53,394 nt of DNA from contig JAIRWR010000026.1 in the NCBI GenBank assembly GCA_031268885.1, positions 1-53,394 of the forward strand, given 5' to 3'. The translations under genes and the position numbers were made by a program. Position 1 is the stretch's first letter. Each line of letters begins with the position of its first letter. Origin of the DNA: Synergistaceae bacterium. GTDB lineage: Bacteria > Synergistota > Synergistia > Synergistales > Synergistaceae. Under the pieces are notes generated by a model. It made no database searches, was not told the DNA's origin, and saw only the letters and a list, made by a program, of their open reading frames with translations. This document shows, piece after piece, positions 25,431 through 35,873 of this stretch.

Positions 25431-26693
25431 TTAGTCCTCGAAGCTGCCGCCCGACGATTGAGGCTTGTTTGGAGCAGACTCTGGGCCATACTTTGACCTT
25501 GGGGCCCTGATTACGCGCTCCGGCGACGAATTATGATCGGGTCTGCGCGAGATCACCTCTATGACTTTTTCCGCCGATCCCTCTCCTCCAAAAGCCTTGA
25601 TGAAACGCTTTGCCCACTCGGATACTTCATCTACTATGCGGCCGGTTATGTGATCGGGTTCCGCCAGTATCTTTTCGTGGAACGGCAGATTGAGTTTCTT
25701 GTAATCGCCGCTCTTGCGACTCATCCCCTTGTCGTCCGCCGATTTGACCATTTCGTTCCAGAGCGCTTCAGATATGCCGCGATCCTTCTCCTTGATGTAC
25801 GTCCCGCCGTCGGTGACAGCGTTTCCAGTCTCGGGATCCATCTTGATTCCAAAGACGACATTCTGAAACAACGTCGCGACGTTGCCCTTATTTATTCCAT
25901 ACTTCGAAAACTTCTCGACTTTGTCGAAGGGCGTGCCGGATATGCCGTGCTGGGCAATTGACACGCCGTATGGGGCGATCGCGTCGGCGATCTCCTTCGT
26001 GCGCGTGAGGTCGATGCCCTCAATGACGCCGGCGGCTGGGTCATACGTCCCGTGCAGGCTTCCGTTCGATATCGCGAGATAGTCGGGAAACACTCCCCAC
26101 GAGTTCAGCCCACCGATAAAATAGAGAGCCTCTTCGACTGTGGAGAGCTCTCCAGCGCCCTTTATTTCACCCACCTCTACCTCAAGACCGATTGAGGAGG
26201 GGAGCCATGTGCCAAGGTCGCGGGTCGCGGCCAGATTTTCGTAATCGTCGAGGTGCGACGCGTCTATGGCGACGCTCGTGAATCCGTTTGTCACGATCTT
26301 TGAGAGATGTCCCGTCCCCTTTTGAACGTCCTCCTTGCCCTTTATCGCATAGTGGTCCACGTGAAGGGCGAAGATAACGCCGTGTCCCAGCTCCGCGGAG
26401 TACTTCATGGCGTAATCTGGAATATTGTCGTAAGTTGCCCCGCAGTATGTGCTCTCGGACTTCGCGAGTTCAATGAGGATTGGAGCGTCCATCTCCTTCG
26501 CCGCTCGCATAAGTCCCTTTATTATGAGAGCGTTGCGCGCGTTCCCGGCCAACACTATCGCCCCTATCTCTTTGGCCGACGTCGCGATGTCCCTGCCGCT
26601 TACAAGCCCGAGAGGTTCTTTTCCAAACTGAGCCTGCACGTTTAACGGCCGTTTTGCCAGTAAATCCTTGTAACCCTTGCTGTCGGTATTCAT
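25431..26693 (-). CDS. Class II fructose-bisphosphate aldolase family protein
   Basis: 420 residues, the long form of the class II family. It would split or form ketose bisphosphates using zinc. The zinc/His motif is ALHVDHYAIKG (about 109-119), then GLEVEVGEIKGAGE (about 166-179), AQHGISGTP and NVATLFQNVVFGI. A Pro/Ser-rich tail of about 30 residues is extra. GGGAGG lies 8 nt before the ATG. It follows butyrate kinase by 118 nt. Whether the substrate is fructose or tagatose bisphosphate cannot be told. Confidence 0.88.
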   Translation of the reverse strand: MNTDSKGYKDLLAKRPLNVQAQFGKEPLGLVSGRDIATSAKEIGAIVLAGNARNALIIKGLMRAAKEMDAPILIELAKSESTYCGATYDNIPDYAMKYSAELGHGVIFALHVDHYAIKGKEDVQKGTGHLSKIVTNGFTSVAIDASHLDDYENLAATRDLGTWLPSSIGLEVEVGEIKGAGELSTVEEALYFIGGLNSWGVFPDYLAISNGSLHGTYDPAAGVIEGIDLTRTKEIADAIAPYGVSIAQHGISGTPFDKVEKFSKYGINKGNVATLFQNVVFGIKMDPETGNAVTDGGTYIKEKDRGISEALWNEMVKSADDKGMSRKSGDYKKLNLPFHEKILAEPDHITGRIVDEVSEWAKRFIKAFGGEGSAEKVIEVISRRPDHNSSPERVIRAPRSKYGPESAPNKPQSSGGSFED

Positions 26694-26811
26694 ACTAAAT
26701 CCTCCCTGGATTTGATGTTTTTTCCTGTAACCTGAAGAGCTATGTCAAACAATATTAACAGACAACTAGCGGTTTGGGAAATTATTTCTTAATTTTCTCG
26801 GGGCAGACGTA

Positions 26812-27918
26812 TCAGAGACGTGAAAGATTGCTGTTACCCACGTCACTGAATGAGAGGAGCTTCTCTCTTCCATTCAGTACTCTGAACGCGCAGTTTGCCA
26901 TCATCATAAGTTTATCGGCTCCAGGGTAAACGATGATCTTATCGGTGATCCAGGAGACTCCTTCGCAGATCGCGTCCGTAAACGTACCGTCATTTGCGCA
27001 GTAGCCAGTCAGAATGATCGCGTCGACGTTTCCATAAAGCATGGTCGCCTGAGCCGATATCTCCTGAGCAACCTGGTATGCCATGCTTCTTATCACAAGT
27101 TCCGCAAACATATCACCCGTCAGTCCGTCCCTGGAGACTTCGACCGGATCGGCGTTGCCAGTGTAGCCCATCATGCCGCCGGACGCCATGATATTCTCAA
27201 GCAGCGCGTCTTTGGACCATAATCCGCTGTAAGCCATGCGGATTATCTCCGCCGCTGGCACCGCGCCGGGCTGTGCCGCCGAGAACGGTCCTCTTTCGTT
27301 GGATACGGAAAGGTCCATAGTCCTCCCCCCGCTGTAAGCGCATATCGTGAAATTTCTGCCAAGGCAGGCGACCAGGACGGATATCTCTTCGAATGCTATG
27401 TCAAGATCCATGGACGCCCTGTGTACGGCGTCTCGTACAGCCAGAGACCGCATGGTCTGTCCGAATGGAAGTTCCGGCAGCCCGGACAGCCTCGCTATCG
27501 GATCCATCCCGCTGCAAGAGACCGCTGATACCGCGTACGCGACGGAACCCATGAATCGAGACAGAGCTTCCGCCAGTGGCGCGCCGAGAGACGAAGAGCT
27601 TATGACGAACGGTGATCTGTTCAGGTATTCGAACAGATCACCGTCCACGAGGTATACGCCGTAAGGATAGGTTCGGGGGAGCCAGGCGAGGCTTATGACG
27701 GCATCAAATGACAGCGCCTCTTCAGAGGGATTCCACTCCGACAGCAACTCTTCCAACGCTCTGAGTCTGTGACTCCACTGGTCGGCGATGTGGGGAAATT
27801 CCGCGAGCTCGTTTTCATCATGACGGATCTCCCTGCGCATAATATCCGTGCCATCTTCGAAAAGACCGATCCTCGTGGTCACATCTCTCGGATATACGAC
27901 GAGAACCCGAAATGGCAT
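26812..27918 (-). CDS. buk: Butyrate kinase-family protein
   Basis: 368 residues of the acetokinase/butyrate kinase family, which makes ATP from butyryl-phosphate (or a branched analogue). Visible: the N-terminal phosphate-binding strand (RVLVVYPRDVTTRIGLFEDG), GPFSAAQPGAVP (about 207-218, typical of Buk) and ILTGYCANDG near the C-terminus. The ATG has GGAGGCG 8 nt upstream. It lies 103 nt after the V-ATPase B gene on the same strand. No phosphotransbutyrylase gene is seen here. Confidence 0.88.
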   Translation of the reverse strand: MPFRVLVVYPRDVTTRIGLFEDGTDIMRREIRHDENELAEFPHIADQWSHRLRALEELLSEWNPSEEALSFDAVISLAWLPRTYPYGVYLVDGDLFEYLNRSPFVISSSSLGAPLAEALSRFMGSVAYAVSAVSCSGMDPIARLSGLPELPFGQTMRSLAVRDAVHRASMDLDIAFEEISVLVACLGRNFTICAYSGGRTMDLSVSNERGPFSAAQPGAVPAAEIIRMAYSGLWSKDALLENIMASGGMMGYTGNADPVEVSRDGLTGDMFAELVIRSMAYQVAQEISAQATMLYGNVDAIILTGYCANDGTFTDAICEGVSWITDKIIVYPGADKLMMMANCAFRVLNGREKLLSFSDVGNSNLSRL

Positions 27919-28021
27919 GACATCGCCTCCAAGCGCATAAGTACCGCAAATTCAGTCACACCATACATCAGGCGTTTTTTTATACGATATCCGCCTTTGA
28001 AACGGCCGAATGTCGTTTTTG

Positions 28022-29413
28022 TCATTCAATCGGCGATTCGTACTTGTCAATATGCGTTTTTATCTCCTCAAGCGAAACTCTGGTGAGATCACTCCTCGGC
28101 AGTGAAGCCAATATCTCCCAAGCCATGTCGAGGGAAAAACCTATCTCCCTGTCCTCATCTCTGCCCTGTCTCAGGAATTTATTTTCGAAGAGCCCTCCAA
28201 ACTCCAGTGACTGCTTGTCCGATTTGGCGAGTTCATCCTCTCCGACAACGCTGGCAAGCGAGCGAACATCCTGCACTCTGCTGTAGGACGCGAACAACTG
28301 ACTGGCCACTCCCGAGTGGTCCTCCCTGGTGAAACCCTTGCCTATTCCATCCTTCATAAGGCGAGAGAGACTAGTGAGAACGTCTATCGGCGGATATATG
28401 CCCCTGCCGTCGAGTTCGCGGCTGAGCACTATCTGTCCCTCCGTGATGAAGCCCGTGAGGTCCGGTATCGGGTGCGTTATGTCATCGTTCGGCATGGTCA
28501 ATATCGGAAGCTGCGTGACGCTTCCAGTCATACCGTGCACAACCCCGGCCCGTTCATATAGAGAAGCGAGATCGCTGTAGAGGTAGGCTGGATACCCCTT
28601 GCGGCTCGGAACTTCGCCAGCCGCCACGCCAAGCTCGCGCACCGCCTCACAATAGCTTGTCATGTCGGTTATTATGACGAGCACATGGAACCCCAATTCG
28701 AAGGCAAGATACTCGGCTGCGGAGAGGGCCATTCGCGGCGTGGCTATTCGCTCTATGACCGGGTCGTCGGCCAGATTGAGGAAGGTGACGACATTATTGG
28801 TTCTTCCGCGCTCGGATAGTTCCTTTATCATAAAGGCCGCATCATCGTGCTTTATTCCTATGCCCGCGAAGACAACGGCGAAATTTTCCGATCCCATCAA
28901 CCTCGCCTGCGTAGCTATCTGAACAGCGAGCTGATTGTGAGGCAGTCCGTTGCCAGAGAATATCGGCAGCTTTTGACCGCGTATCAATGTCGTAAGGGTA
29001 TCTATCGCGGATATTCCTGTATGTATAAAGTCCTTCGGGTACTGCCTGGACATCGGGTTGAGCGGCGTTCCGTTGGCGTCGGCGCGCTTTCCGCCGAAGA
29101 CCACCCCGCACCCATCCGCCGGTTCGCCAAGTCCGTTAAACGTCCTGCCTATTATTGTCGGAGAGAGCTGAACCTCGAGGCTCCTTCCAAGGAGGCGCAC
29201 TCTGGTGTCGCTTGGGATAAGGCTGTCCGTTCCGGCAAATACCTGAACGAGTGTCGCCTTCTTGGAGAGGGAGACGACTCTGCCCTTCCTGAGCTTCCCT
29301 CCAGGCAGCCTTACGTCGACCAGTTCCCCGTAGAAAGCTTCCGAACCGACGTTTTCAACCAAAATAAACGGGCCATTGATCTGGGCCGCTCCTAAATATT
29401 CAGTCTGAGGCAC
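28022..29413 (-). CDS. atpB: V/A-type ATPase subunit B
   Basis: 463 residues, the non-catalytic nucleotide-binding subunit of the V1/A1 head. The family pattern is clear: [41 protein letters not shown] (about 150-164, non-canonical P-loop) and [26 protein letters not shown]. The GTG start has GGGAGGT 8 nt upstream, 6 nt after the A gene's stop. Subunit D would normally follow but is absent. Confidence 0.95.
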   Translation of the reverse strand: MPQTEYLGAAQINGPFILVENVGSEAFYGELVDVRLPGGKLRKGRVVSLSKKATLVQVFAGTDSLIPSDTRVRLLGRSLEVQLSPTIIGRTFNGLGEPADGCGVVFGGKRADANGTPLNPMSRQYPKDFIHTGISAIDTLTTLIRGQKLPIFSGNGLPHNQLAVQIATQARLMGSENFAVVFAGIGIKHDDAAFMIKELSERGRTNNVVTFLNLADDPVIERIATPRMALSAAEYLAFELGFHVLVIITDMTSYCEAVRELGVAAGEVPSRKGYPAYLYSDLASLYERAGVVHGMTGSVTQLPILTMPNDDITHPIPDLTGFITEGQIVLSRELDGRGIYPPIDVLTSLSRLMKDGIGKGFTREDHSGVASQLFASYSRVQDVRSLASVVGEDELAKSDKQSLEFGGLFENKFLRQGRDEDREIGFSLDMAWEILASLPRSDLTRVSLEEIKTHIDKYESPIE

Positions 29414-29419
29414 CGCTGT

Positions 29420-31240
29420 CTACCTCCCTGTTTCGCGGGTACGCTCGGCGCCCACCCTGTCCAGATGGTTGTCGAGCCTCTTCCTGGCCCTTTCGAATGA
29501 CGACATATCTTCCTCGCCGAACTCTCGAAGGTGGGTTATCTCATCCACGGCGTCATTTTCACGGATAAGAGATATTGGAACACCCTTCCTCACGAGTTCG
29601 AGTCCCCGGTCGTAGAAGTGAATGATCATATCAAGTATCGCAAAACCCTTCTCCAGTGGAGAGTACGAATCAGGTCCGTACGCTGTCTGCTGAAGATAGG
29701 CGTTTTTCACCAGATAAGCGGCGTAGGCCAAAAGGCGCTGATCGTCCGGGAGTACGTCCTCTCCGACCAGGCGTATTACCTGCTGGACTTTTTCATCCTC
29801 CAGCAGGATAGAGCGAGCCCTCTCGCGAAGCTCCCCCCACCTCTGATCGACGTGCCCGTTAAACCACTCCTCAACCTCACGCGCGTATTCGCTGTAGGAA
29901 TCGAGCCACGATATTGCCGGATAGTGGCGCGCGTTTGCCAGGTTTCTGTCCAAACCCCAAAAACATCTTATAAATCTCTTCGTATGTCGGGTTACAGGCT
30001 CTGTAAAATCGCCGCCAGGCGGCGAAACCGCCCCTATAATCGATATACTGCCGTTGTCGCCGTGTAGCGTCACCACGCGCCCGGCACGCTCATAAAACTC
30101 GGCGAGGCGCGATGGAAGATAAGCCGGGAACCCCTCCTCGGCCGGGATCTCCTCAAGACGTCCGGATATCTCGCGGAGCGCCTCTGCCCACCGGCTCGTC
30201 GAGTCAGCCATCAGGGCGACATCGTAACCCATGTCGCGGAAGTACTCCGCTATCGTTATTCCGGTGTAAATGGACGCTTCCCTCGCGGCCACGGGCATGT
30301 TGGACGTGTTCGCGATCAGGATGGTCCGCTCCATCAGAGGCCTGCCGGATCGGGGATCCTCCAGCACCGGGAACTGCTCGAGCACGTCTGTCATCTCGTT
30401 GCCGCGTTCACCGCAACCGATATAGACAACCACCTGCGCGTCGCTCCACTTGGCCAGCTGGTGCTGGGTAACTGTCTTGCCAGTCCCGAATCCGCCGGGT
30501 ACCGCCGCGGTTCCTCCCTTAGCAAGGGGAAAGAGCCCGTCGATGACTCTCTGGCCCGTTATGAGCGGTTCGTTCGGCAGGAGTCTCTCTCTATAGGGTC
30601 TTGGCGTCCGGACGGGCCAGCGCTGGGTAAGGGGAATATCAACAACGCGTCCCAGCGCGTTCCTGACCTTCGCCACAAGCCCTCCGCTCGTGATCTTACC
30701 GTCATGCGCGGCCGACACGACCTCGCCCTCCACATCGGGGGGGCATATAATCCTGTGCGGCGTGAGCTGAGTCTCCTGTATAGTTCCGAGTACGCTCCCC
30801 TGTGACACCATGTCGCCGACTCTGATATCGACGCTGATATCCCACACCTTATTGGGATCGATCATCGGAACTTCCAGGCCGGGCGTTATGAAAATTCCCT
30901 TTTTTTCCTGGAGCGCGGAGAGAGGGCGTCCGATCCCGTCAAAAAAACCACCGATAAGGCCAGGTCCGAGCGAAATGGACAGGGTCTCGTCAGTTCCGGA
31001 GACGACCTCGCCTATCTTCATGCCAAGAGTCTCCTCGTACACCTGTATTGTCGCGCGGTCACCCTCCATGCGGATTATCTCGCCCAAAAGACGCCTGTGC
31101 CCGACGTGTACCATCTCTCTCATGCCGAACTCGCTCATCCCCGTCGCGTGGATAACCGGTCCATTGACGACCTCCACCCGGCCGATCTTCCTCTGGACGC
31201 CTACATCGGCGGGGGTTCTTTTTTTTCTAGCGTCAGCCAA
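29420..31240 (-). CDS. atpA: V/A-type ATPase catalytic subunit A
   Basis: 606 residues from the TTG at 31240 (GGAGGAG 9 nt upstream). It is the catalytic head subunit. The Walker A motif is [11 protein letters not shown]; the A-type bulge domain (about 110-200) and [16 protein letters not shown] are present. A longer upstream reading overlaps subunit E and has no ribosome site. Start-to-stop spacing to E is 14 nt. Confidence 0.95.
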   Translation of the reverse strand: MADARKKRTPADVGVQRKIGRVEVVNGPVIHATGMSEFGMREMVHVGHRRLLGEIIRMEGDRATIQVYEETLGMKIGEVVSGTDETLSISLGPGLIGGFFDGIGRPLSALQEKKGIFITPGLEVPMIDPNKVWDISVDIRVGDMVSQGSVLGTIQETQLTPHRIICPPDVEGEVVSAAHDGKITSGGLVAKVRNALGRVVDIPLTQRWPVRTPRPYRERLLPNEPLITGQRVIDGLFPLAKGGTAAVPGGFGTGKTVTQHQLAKWSDAQVVVYIGCGERGNEMTDVLEQFPVLEDPRSGRPLMERTILIANTSNMPVAAREASIYTGITIAEYFRDMGYDVALMADSTSRWAEALREISGRLEEIPAEEGFPAYLPSRLAEFYERAGRVVTLHGDNGSISIIGAVSPPGGDFTEPVTRHTKRFIRCFWGLDRNLANARHYPAISWLDSYSEYAREVEEWFNGHVDQRWGELRERARSILLEDEKVQQVIRLVGEDVLPDDQRLLAYAAYLVKNAYLQQTAYGPDSYSPLEKGFAILDMIIHFYDRGLELVRKGVPISLIRENDAVDEITHLREFGEEDMSSFERARKRLDNHLDRVGAERTRETGR

Positions 31241-31254
31241 GGTATACGCTCCTC

Positions 31255-31869
31255 CTACAGCAACGCCAGTAGTCTGTCGGCAAGAGTATCTGAGACCTCC
31301 TGAGTCCTGGACTGCCAGTCGGAGTTTATCTGACGCCGGCCGTTGGCAGACTCTACAACACAACCGCCAAGGATCATGGCCGGCTCTGGATCAAACGCCA
31401 TTCCGGCTTCCGGAAGCTTGGAGTTGACGGCCGCGGCGACTTTATTGCCTAGATTGGAGTCCACCGAAGACAGGCGCAGCTTGATGGGGGAACTGTCGCG
31501 CATACCGCGCGCCGCGTCAATGGCCAGAGCGGTGAGGATATCGGCATAGTCCTTTCGCTCACGAAGCCGCACCAATCCATCCTGGAACCTCTTCAGCGCT
31601 TCGTTCAAGAATCGATTCTGCTGTCTGAGCGCCTCTGTGGATTTTTCCCTCTCCGCGGTAAGCAGCTGACGCCTGTAAATCTCCTCGGACCTCTGCTTGG
31701 CGTCGGCTAATACGGAAGACGTCTCCCGATCCAGCTTGCTCATCTCCTTGCGAAGCCATTCCTCCGCTTCCCGCCTCGCCTCGTCAACGATCGAGGTTCG
31801 CTGCGAGTTAGCGTGATCGAGGATGATCCCCTGTAAAGCCGTTATCTTTTCGTTAGTGACGTCGCTCAT
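31255..31869 (-). CDS. atpE: V/A-type ATPase subunit E (peripheral stalk)
   Basis: 204 residues. A long charged N-terminal helix (about 15-110, AREEAEEWL-like heptads) is followed by a mixed C-terminal domain, ending at a family motif (IMAGGCVVESANGRRQIN-like). It links V1 and V0 as part of the outer stalk. The ATG overlaps the F stop by 4 nt (ATGA). Similarity is judged by layout and position. Confidence 0.9.
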   Translation of the reverse strand: MSDVTNEKITALQGIILDHANSQRTSIVDEARREAEEWLRKEMSKLDRETSSVLADAKQRSEEIYRRQLLTAEREKSTEALRQQNRFLNEALKRFQDGLVRLRERKDYADILTALAIDAARGMRDSSPIKLRLSSVDSNLGNKVAAAVNSKLPEAGMAFDPEPAMILGGCVVESANGRRQINSDWQSRTQEVSDTLADRLLALL

Positions 31870-32177
31870 TCCATCTTCACCCCAATCGCGTCCCTGACAT
31901 ATCTCGTCAGAAAATCGGAACCTCTCTTCGAACCGTGCCGGTCGGGAATCTCCACTACCAGCGGCAGATCTCCATGTTCTCTCAGACGCTGCATTATATC
32001 GGGAATCGTCTCAGCCGCTTTCTCCGTAATCGCCAGGATCGCGATGTCATCCATCTTCGACGCGGAATCCACAGCCTCGATCACCTCGTCCCGCTCATGT
32101 ACCACAACTCCCTCGATGCCGGCCAGCCTCATGCCAACCAGAGAGTCGTGATTGTCGCTGATCAGGTATGCTCTCAC
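31866..32177 (-). CDS. atpF: V/A-type ATPase subunit F
   Basis: 103 residues. Typical start (AYLISDNHDSLVGMRLAGIEG) and ILAITEKAAETIP in the middle. It sits on the central stalk and regulates rotation. GTG start, 4 nt after the K stop, with AGGAGC overlapping the junction. Confidence 0.9.
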   Translation of the reverse strand: MRAYLISDNHDSLVGMRLAGIEGVVVHERDEVIEAVDSASKMDDIAILAITEKAAETIPDIMQRLREHGDLPLVVEIPDRHGSKRGSDFLTRYVRDAIGVKME

Positions 32178-32181
32178 GCTC

Positions 32182-32613
32182 CTACCCCAGCTTGTTTAGG
32201 ATGAGAATGGATATGACTATGCCGTATATCGCGATACCCTCAGCCAGGCCTACGTATATGAGAGTCGTCCCGATCGCGCCAGGCTGCTCGCCAATGAGTC
32301 CGATCGCGGCCGGCCCCACGCTGCCGACGGCTATCCCCGCGCCGATACACGCCAGCCCGGTGACAAGCGCCATACTGATGTAACCAAGTCCGTTGTTCGA
32401 CACATCGGGCTTCGTCGCTTCGGCACTCTCAGCGGCAACCGCGGCGCCATCCGATGCCAGCGGCAGCAACGCTCCCGCGAGCATGACGCAAAAAGATACC
32501 GCCATGAGACAAGCCAAGCTCTTCCGCGACCCGATAAAACCACATCTTCTCATGACTACGCCAGCAAGAATCGTCACCACTACCGCCGAAATGCTCAAAA
32601 TCAGCCCAAACAA
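32182..32613 (-). CDS. atpK: V/A-type ATPase subunit K (membrane ring)
   Basis: 143 residues, four hydrophobic segments (about 1-22, 33-52, 76-103, 113-140). The last pair is the c-type hairpin with Gly-rich helices and the ion-binding Glu at about 125 (GLAEGIAIYG). The first pair is an extra hairpin or signal part. It is the first gene of the K-F-E-A-B cluster. Whether H+ or Na+ is carried cannot be told with certainty. Confidence 0.92.
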   Translation of the reverse strand: MFGLILSISAVVVTILAGVVMRRCGFIGSRKSLACLMAVSFCVMLAGALLPLASDGAAVAAESAEATKPDVSNNGLGYISMALVTGLACIGAGIAVGSVGPAAIGLIGEQPGAIGTTLIYVGLAEGIAIYGIVISILILNKLG

Positions 32614-32852
32614 CTCAAATCATCTCCTTAATTTCACGGATCGGTATCGGCTTGCCATGACGCTCGTTCGACACCTGCACGGTATAATACCATATTTAAT
32701 TCCACATTAGAATACCACGCTATACTTCCAAAATCCACAGATTAGTGTCTTAATTTTTCCGTAAATCTTTAACGACGCGAAACGATGTCCGTCCATCCTT
32801 GGAATCTGATGACGACATTATAGGCGGTATAAGTTTCATCTTCTTGCCTTTC

Positions 32853-34232
32853 CTAAACCGTCAACCGTTTGAAACTCTTGAAAACCATCGTCAATGATAG
32901 AGCGCAGGCGAGCGAATCGGCTATCGGGCCAGCGTACAGAACACCGTCAAGCCCAAACGTCATCGGCAGAATAATCAGTAACGGAAGCAGAAAAAATCCC
33001 TGCCGGGATAAGGAAAGCATAATTCCCTGCCGCGCGTTGCCAGTGCCTGAAAAAAAATTGACAGACAGCGGCTGCACACCGTAAACGCATACCATCAGCA
33101 TAAAGATGCGCACATAACGCTCCGCGAACCCAAAGTAGAGTTCGTCACCCGCGCCGAATACGCTGACAATCCGCCGGGGAAACAACTGGAACGCCAGAAA
33201 CGCCACTACGCTGACGCACAGCGTTATAACAAGAGCCTTCTTGTATGTTCCCTTCACCCTGTCATATTTTTTCGCTCCCATATTGAAACCAAGAATCGGT
33301 TGACAGCCTTGCGCGATTCCAACGGTAAACGCTATCAGTATTCTGTTAAGTTTCGCGATGACGCCGGAGACGGCAAGAGGAATGTCGCTGCCGTACGCCG
33401 CGAGCGCGCCATAATAGGCAAGTGTGTTGTTCATAACAATGTTGACGACCATCATGATAAGATGATTGATGAAGTTGGATGTTCCGAGTCTGGCTATATC
33501 GGTAACGTATGATGATCTTACCCGGCAAGTTTCAAGTTTAATCTTGAACGCTTTAAACCGCGTGAAGTACCGGGCGCAGATCATGAACGAAACAATCTGT
33601 CCGATTACGGTTGCCGCGGCGGCGCCTTGTATTCCCCAACCTAACGGAAACATAAATAGCCAGTCGAGGAGAACATTCAGAACCGCGCCGGCAAGATTGG
33701 ACATCATAAAGTATGCCGGGCTTCCGTCGGCGCGTATGAGCTGGCTCGCCGCTTGGGAAAACAGGAAAAACGGCAGGCCAATCGCTGTTATTCCGAGATA
33801 TGGTTCGGCATAAGGCAATACGTTATCCGTTGCTCCACACAGCAAGAGTATTGGAGTTTTCAACAGAAACACAAATGCCGCAAGCAACAGGCCACAGACT
33901 GAGATAAGCGTTAGTCCAGTTCCGACTATGCCCTCCGCTCTGTCCCGTCTTTTCGCTCCCATTGAAATATTGAAATTCGCGGCGGCTCCTACTCCTATCA
34001 ACTGAGCCAGGGCGGTCGTCAGTATAGTAAGTGGGAACGCGACATTTGTCGCGGCGTTCCCAAGCATACCGATGACCTGGCCGATAAATATCTGATCTGT
34101 GATATTGTAGGCCGCGCTTACAAGAAGGCTGATGATGGACGGAAGCGCGAACCTCACAATCAGCTTCGAAATAGGCGCGTACCCAAGTGGGTTGTTGTCG
34201 GCGGCGGTTCTCGTTTCCATAACAACGCTCAT
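32853..34232 (-). CDS. MATE-family multidrug/metabolite efflux transporter
   Basis: 459 residues, 12 probable membrane helices in two homologous halves (PSIISLLVSAAYNITDQIFIG near the start, GIAQGCQPILGFNMGAKKYDRVKG in the second half). The layout fits the MepA/DinF-type branch, which uses Na+ or H+ gradients to export cations or drugs. AAGGAA precedes the ATG. It is separated from atpK by 239 nt and is not clearly co-transcribed. Confidence 0.92.
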   Translation of the reverse strand: MSVVMETRTAADNNPLGYAPISKLIVRFALPSIISLLVSAAYNITDQIFIGQVIGMLGNAATNVAFPLTILTTALAQLIGVGAAANFNISMGAKRRDRAEGIVGTGLTLISVCGLLLAAFVFLLKTPILLLCGATDNVLPYAEPYLGITAIGLPFFLFSQAASQLIRADGSPAYFMMSNLAGAVLNVLLDWLFMFPLGWGIQGAAAATVIGQIVSFMICARYFTRFKAFKIKLETCRVRSSYVTDIARLGTSNFINHLIMMVVNIVMNNTLAYYGALAAYGSDIPLAVSGVIAKLNRILIAFTVGIAQGCQPILGFNMGAKKYDRVKGTYKKALVITLCVSVVAFLAFQLFPRRIVSVFGAGDELYFGFAERYVRIFMLMVCVYGVQPLSVNFFSGTGNARQGIMLSLSRQGFFLLPLLIILPMTFGLDGVLYAGPIADSLACALSLTMVFKSFKRLTV

Positions 34233-34567
34233 AGTTCAAGTTCCTTTTCGGCTTGTTTTTCCCTGATAAATTTATCACTGGAGATTCTGCCGTCCGCGAA
34301 CATTCCAAATACACCACGCGGGAAAATGAGATTGAACTGAATTTTACCCCTTTGCGTTTATATACGAAATTCTACCAATACTAAAAAGCAGGGTACTCCT
34401 TTGACTGCCCATTCGAGCTGCCCGGTCTCCCTACGACGTAAATATATCACACTTGGGGTTCGATTTCAACCACTCTGCCCAATAATGTAAACGCGGCGTA
34501 TGACAGGGCGATTGCCCAGGCGTGATTTACGCGATGGGAGAGGACGATGTTACCGAGGAATAGCGTG

Positions 34568-34810
34568 TCAGTTCATGAGCTCTCGAATTTTCTCTATTGG
34601 CAGTTTGACGCTCCTTGCTATAACCTCTGGCGGCATTCCTTCCGCCAACAGATTGCGGGCAACTTCCAGCTTCCCCTCTTCTATGCCTTCCATCTTCCCC
34701 TTGTTATATTCTCCGCGCATCCGGGCTCGCTCGTCAATCCTCGCTTTTTCCCTCGCGATCATTATCTCACATTTCACATTCGCAAGGTCCAGTCCCAGGA
34801 AATCTTCCTG
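34568..34810 (-). pseudogene. C-terminal remnant of an Rpn-type nuclease gene
   Basis: The open frame (- strand) reads EDFLGLDLANVKCEIMIAR..., a coiled charged region, then EGKLEVARNLLAEG...IRELMN, the same tail as the remnant at 6988-7376. A stop lies directly upstream (34811-34813), and the nuclease core is absent. The surrounding gap (34233-34567) holds nothing else I can support. Confidence 0.6.
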
Positions 34811-34929
34811 TTATCCATCTTTCTCCGGCCCGGCTCCGGCTCGAAAACGGCGGCACACCTGCCGCGAACTATCTGTTTTGGCTCATCCTCACGTAGGTTG
34901 TGTAATATCAGTTCTTCCGTGCCACGCCG

Positions 34930-35856
34930 TTATCCCCAGAGCGGTTTTGGGTAAACGCCGCGCCGGTGCAGGTCTTCGATCGCCTCCATAACCCCCGGCC
35001 TGTCCTCCCTGTAGGTGATCCCATGCCACATATCCCCGCTCTCCAGCACCTCGACGCTGGCGCGTCCCGACTGGAGCTGACATCCTATCTCGCTTGGAAG
35101 CAGATATTCACATTTAAGCGGGTTCTCCGCGAGATTCCGGTCGAGAAAGACTGGAAAATCATCCTCGGCGGCTTTGAAAAACCCCTTGCGGAGACCCCAG
35201 AAATTCATGGATACCAGGGTTCCGGCGGGGATGTCATGCCACGTCTCGCCACTATCCTCCGGATACCGCGCTCCATCCGGCGTCTTTTCCACATGCGCGC
35301 GCTCTGCGATACTCACAAGAAATCCCCCATCGTCGGCCTCGCATATTCCTCTTGTGACACGACCGTGGTCGGACACCGTGTTCTCGATCCTATATCCGAC
35401 CATGGCAAAGCGCGTTTTGTTTCCATCCATCTCAGCGGAGAGCGAGAGCCAGTCGTAGACTGTCCTGTATGCGGAAGCGCCGTAAAAATCGTCCGCGTTT
35501 ATGACCGCGAACGGACCATCGATGACCGATTGAGCGGAGAGCAGTGCCTGTGCCGTGCCCCAGGGCTTTGTCCGGCCCTCTGGAAGGGCGTAGCCCGCGG
35601 GCAGACAGTCCAGCTCCTGGTATGCGTAAGCTGTCTTGACGTATTTCGATATTCTGTCTCCTATGACCTCCATGAAGTCGTCTTCGAGCGCATGGGTGAT
35701 GATGAAAACCACCTTCTCGAAACCGGCGTTTATCGCGTCATATATGGAGTAATCAATTATCAGTTCGCCGTGTTCTCCAACGGGATCAATCTGTTTGACG
35801 CCGCCATACCTGCTGCCGACCCCCGCGGCTAAAATCACCAGCTCTGGTTTTTTCAC
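34930..35856 (-). CDS. Sugar-nucleotide-type nucleotidyltransferase
   Basis: 308 residues from the GTG at 35856 (GAGGAGGAG about 9 nt upstream; the site overlaps the galE end). GT-A fold nucleotidyltransferase: LVILAAGVGSRYGGVKQIDP (about 5-24), then NADDFYG for metal/NDP and MNFWGL. It likely makes an activated sugar or related compound. The direct neighbour galE suggests UDP-sugar or surface polysaccharide work. Its exact substrate is unknown. Confidence 0.85.
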   Translation of the reverse strand: MKKPELVILAAGVGSRYGGVKQIDPVGEHGELIIDYSIYDAINAGFEKVVFIITHALEDDFMEVIGDRISKYVKTAYAYQELDCLPAGYALPEGRTKPWGTAQALLSAQSVIDGPFAVINADDFYGASAYRTVYDWLSLSAEMDGNKTRFAMVGYRIENTVSDHGRVTRGICEADDGGFLVSIAERAHVEKTPDGARYPEDSGETWHDIPAGTLVSMNFWGLRKGFFKAAEDDFPVFLDRNLAENPLKCEYLLPSEIGCQLQSGRASVEVLESGDMWHGITYREDRPGVMEAIEDLHRRGVYPKPLWG

Positions 35857-35873
35857 GAGAAACACTCCTCCTC

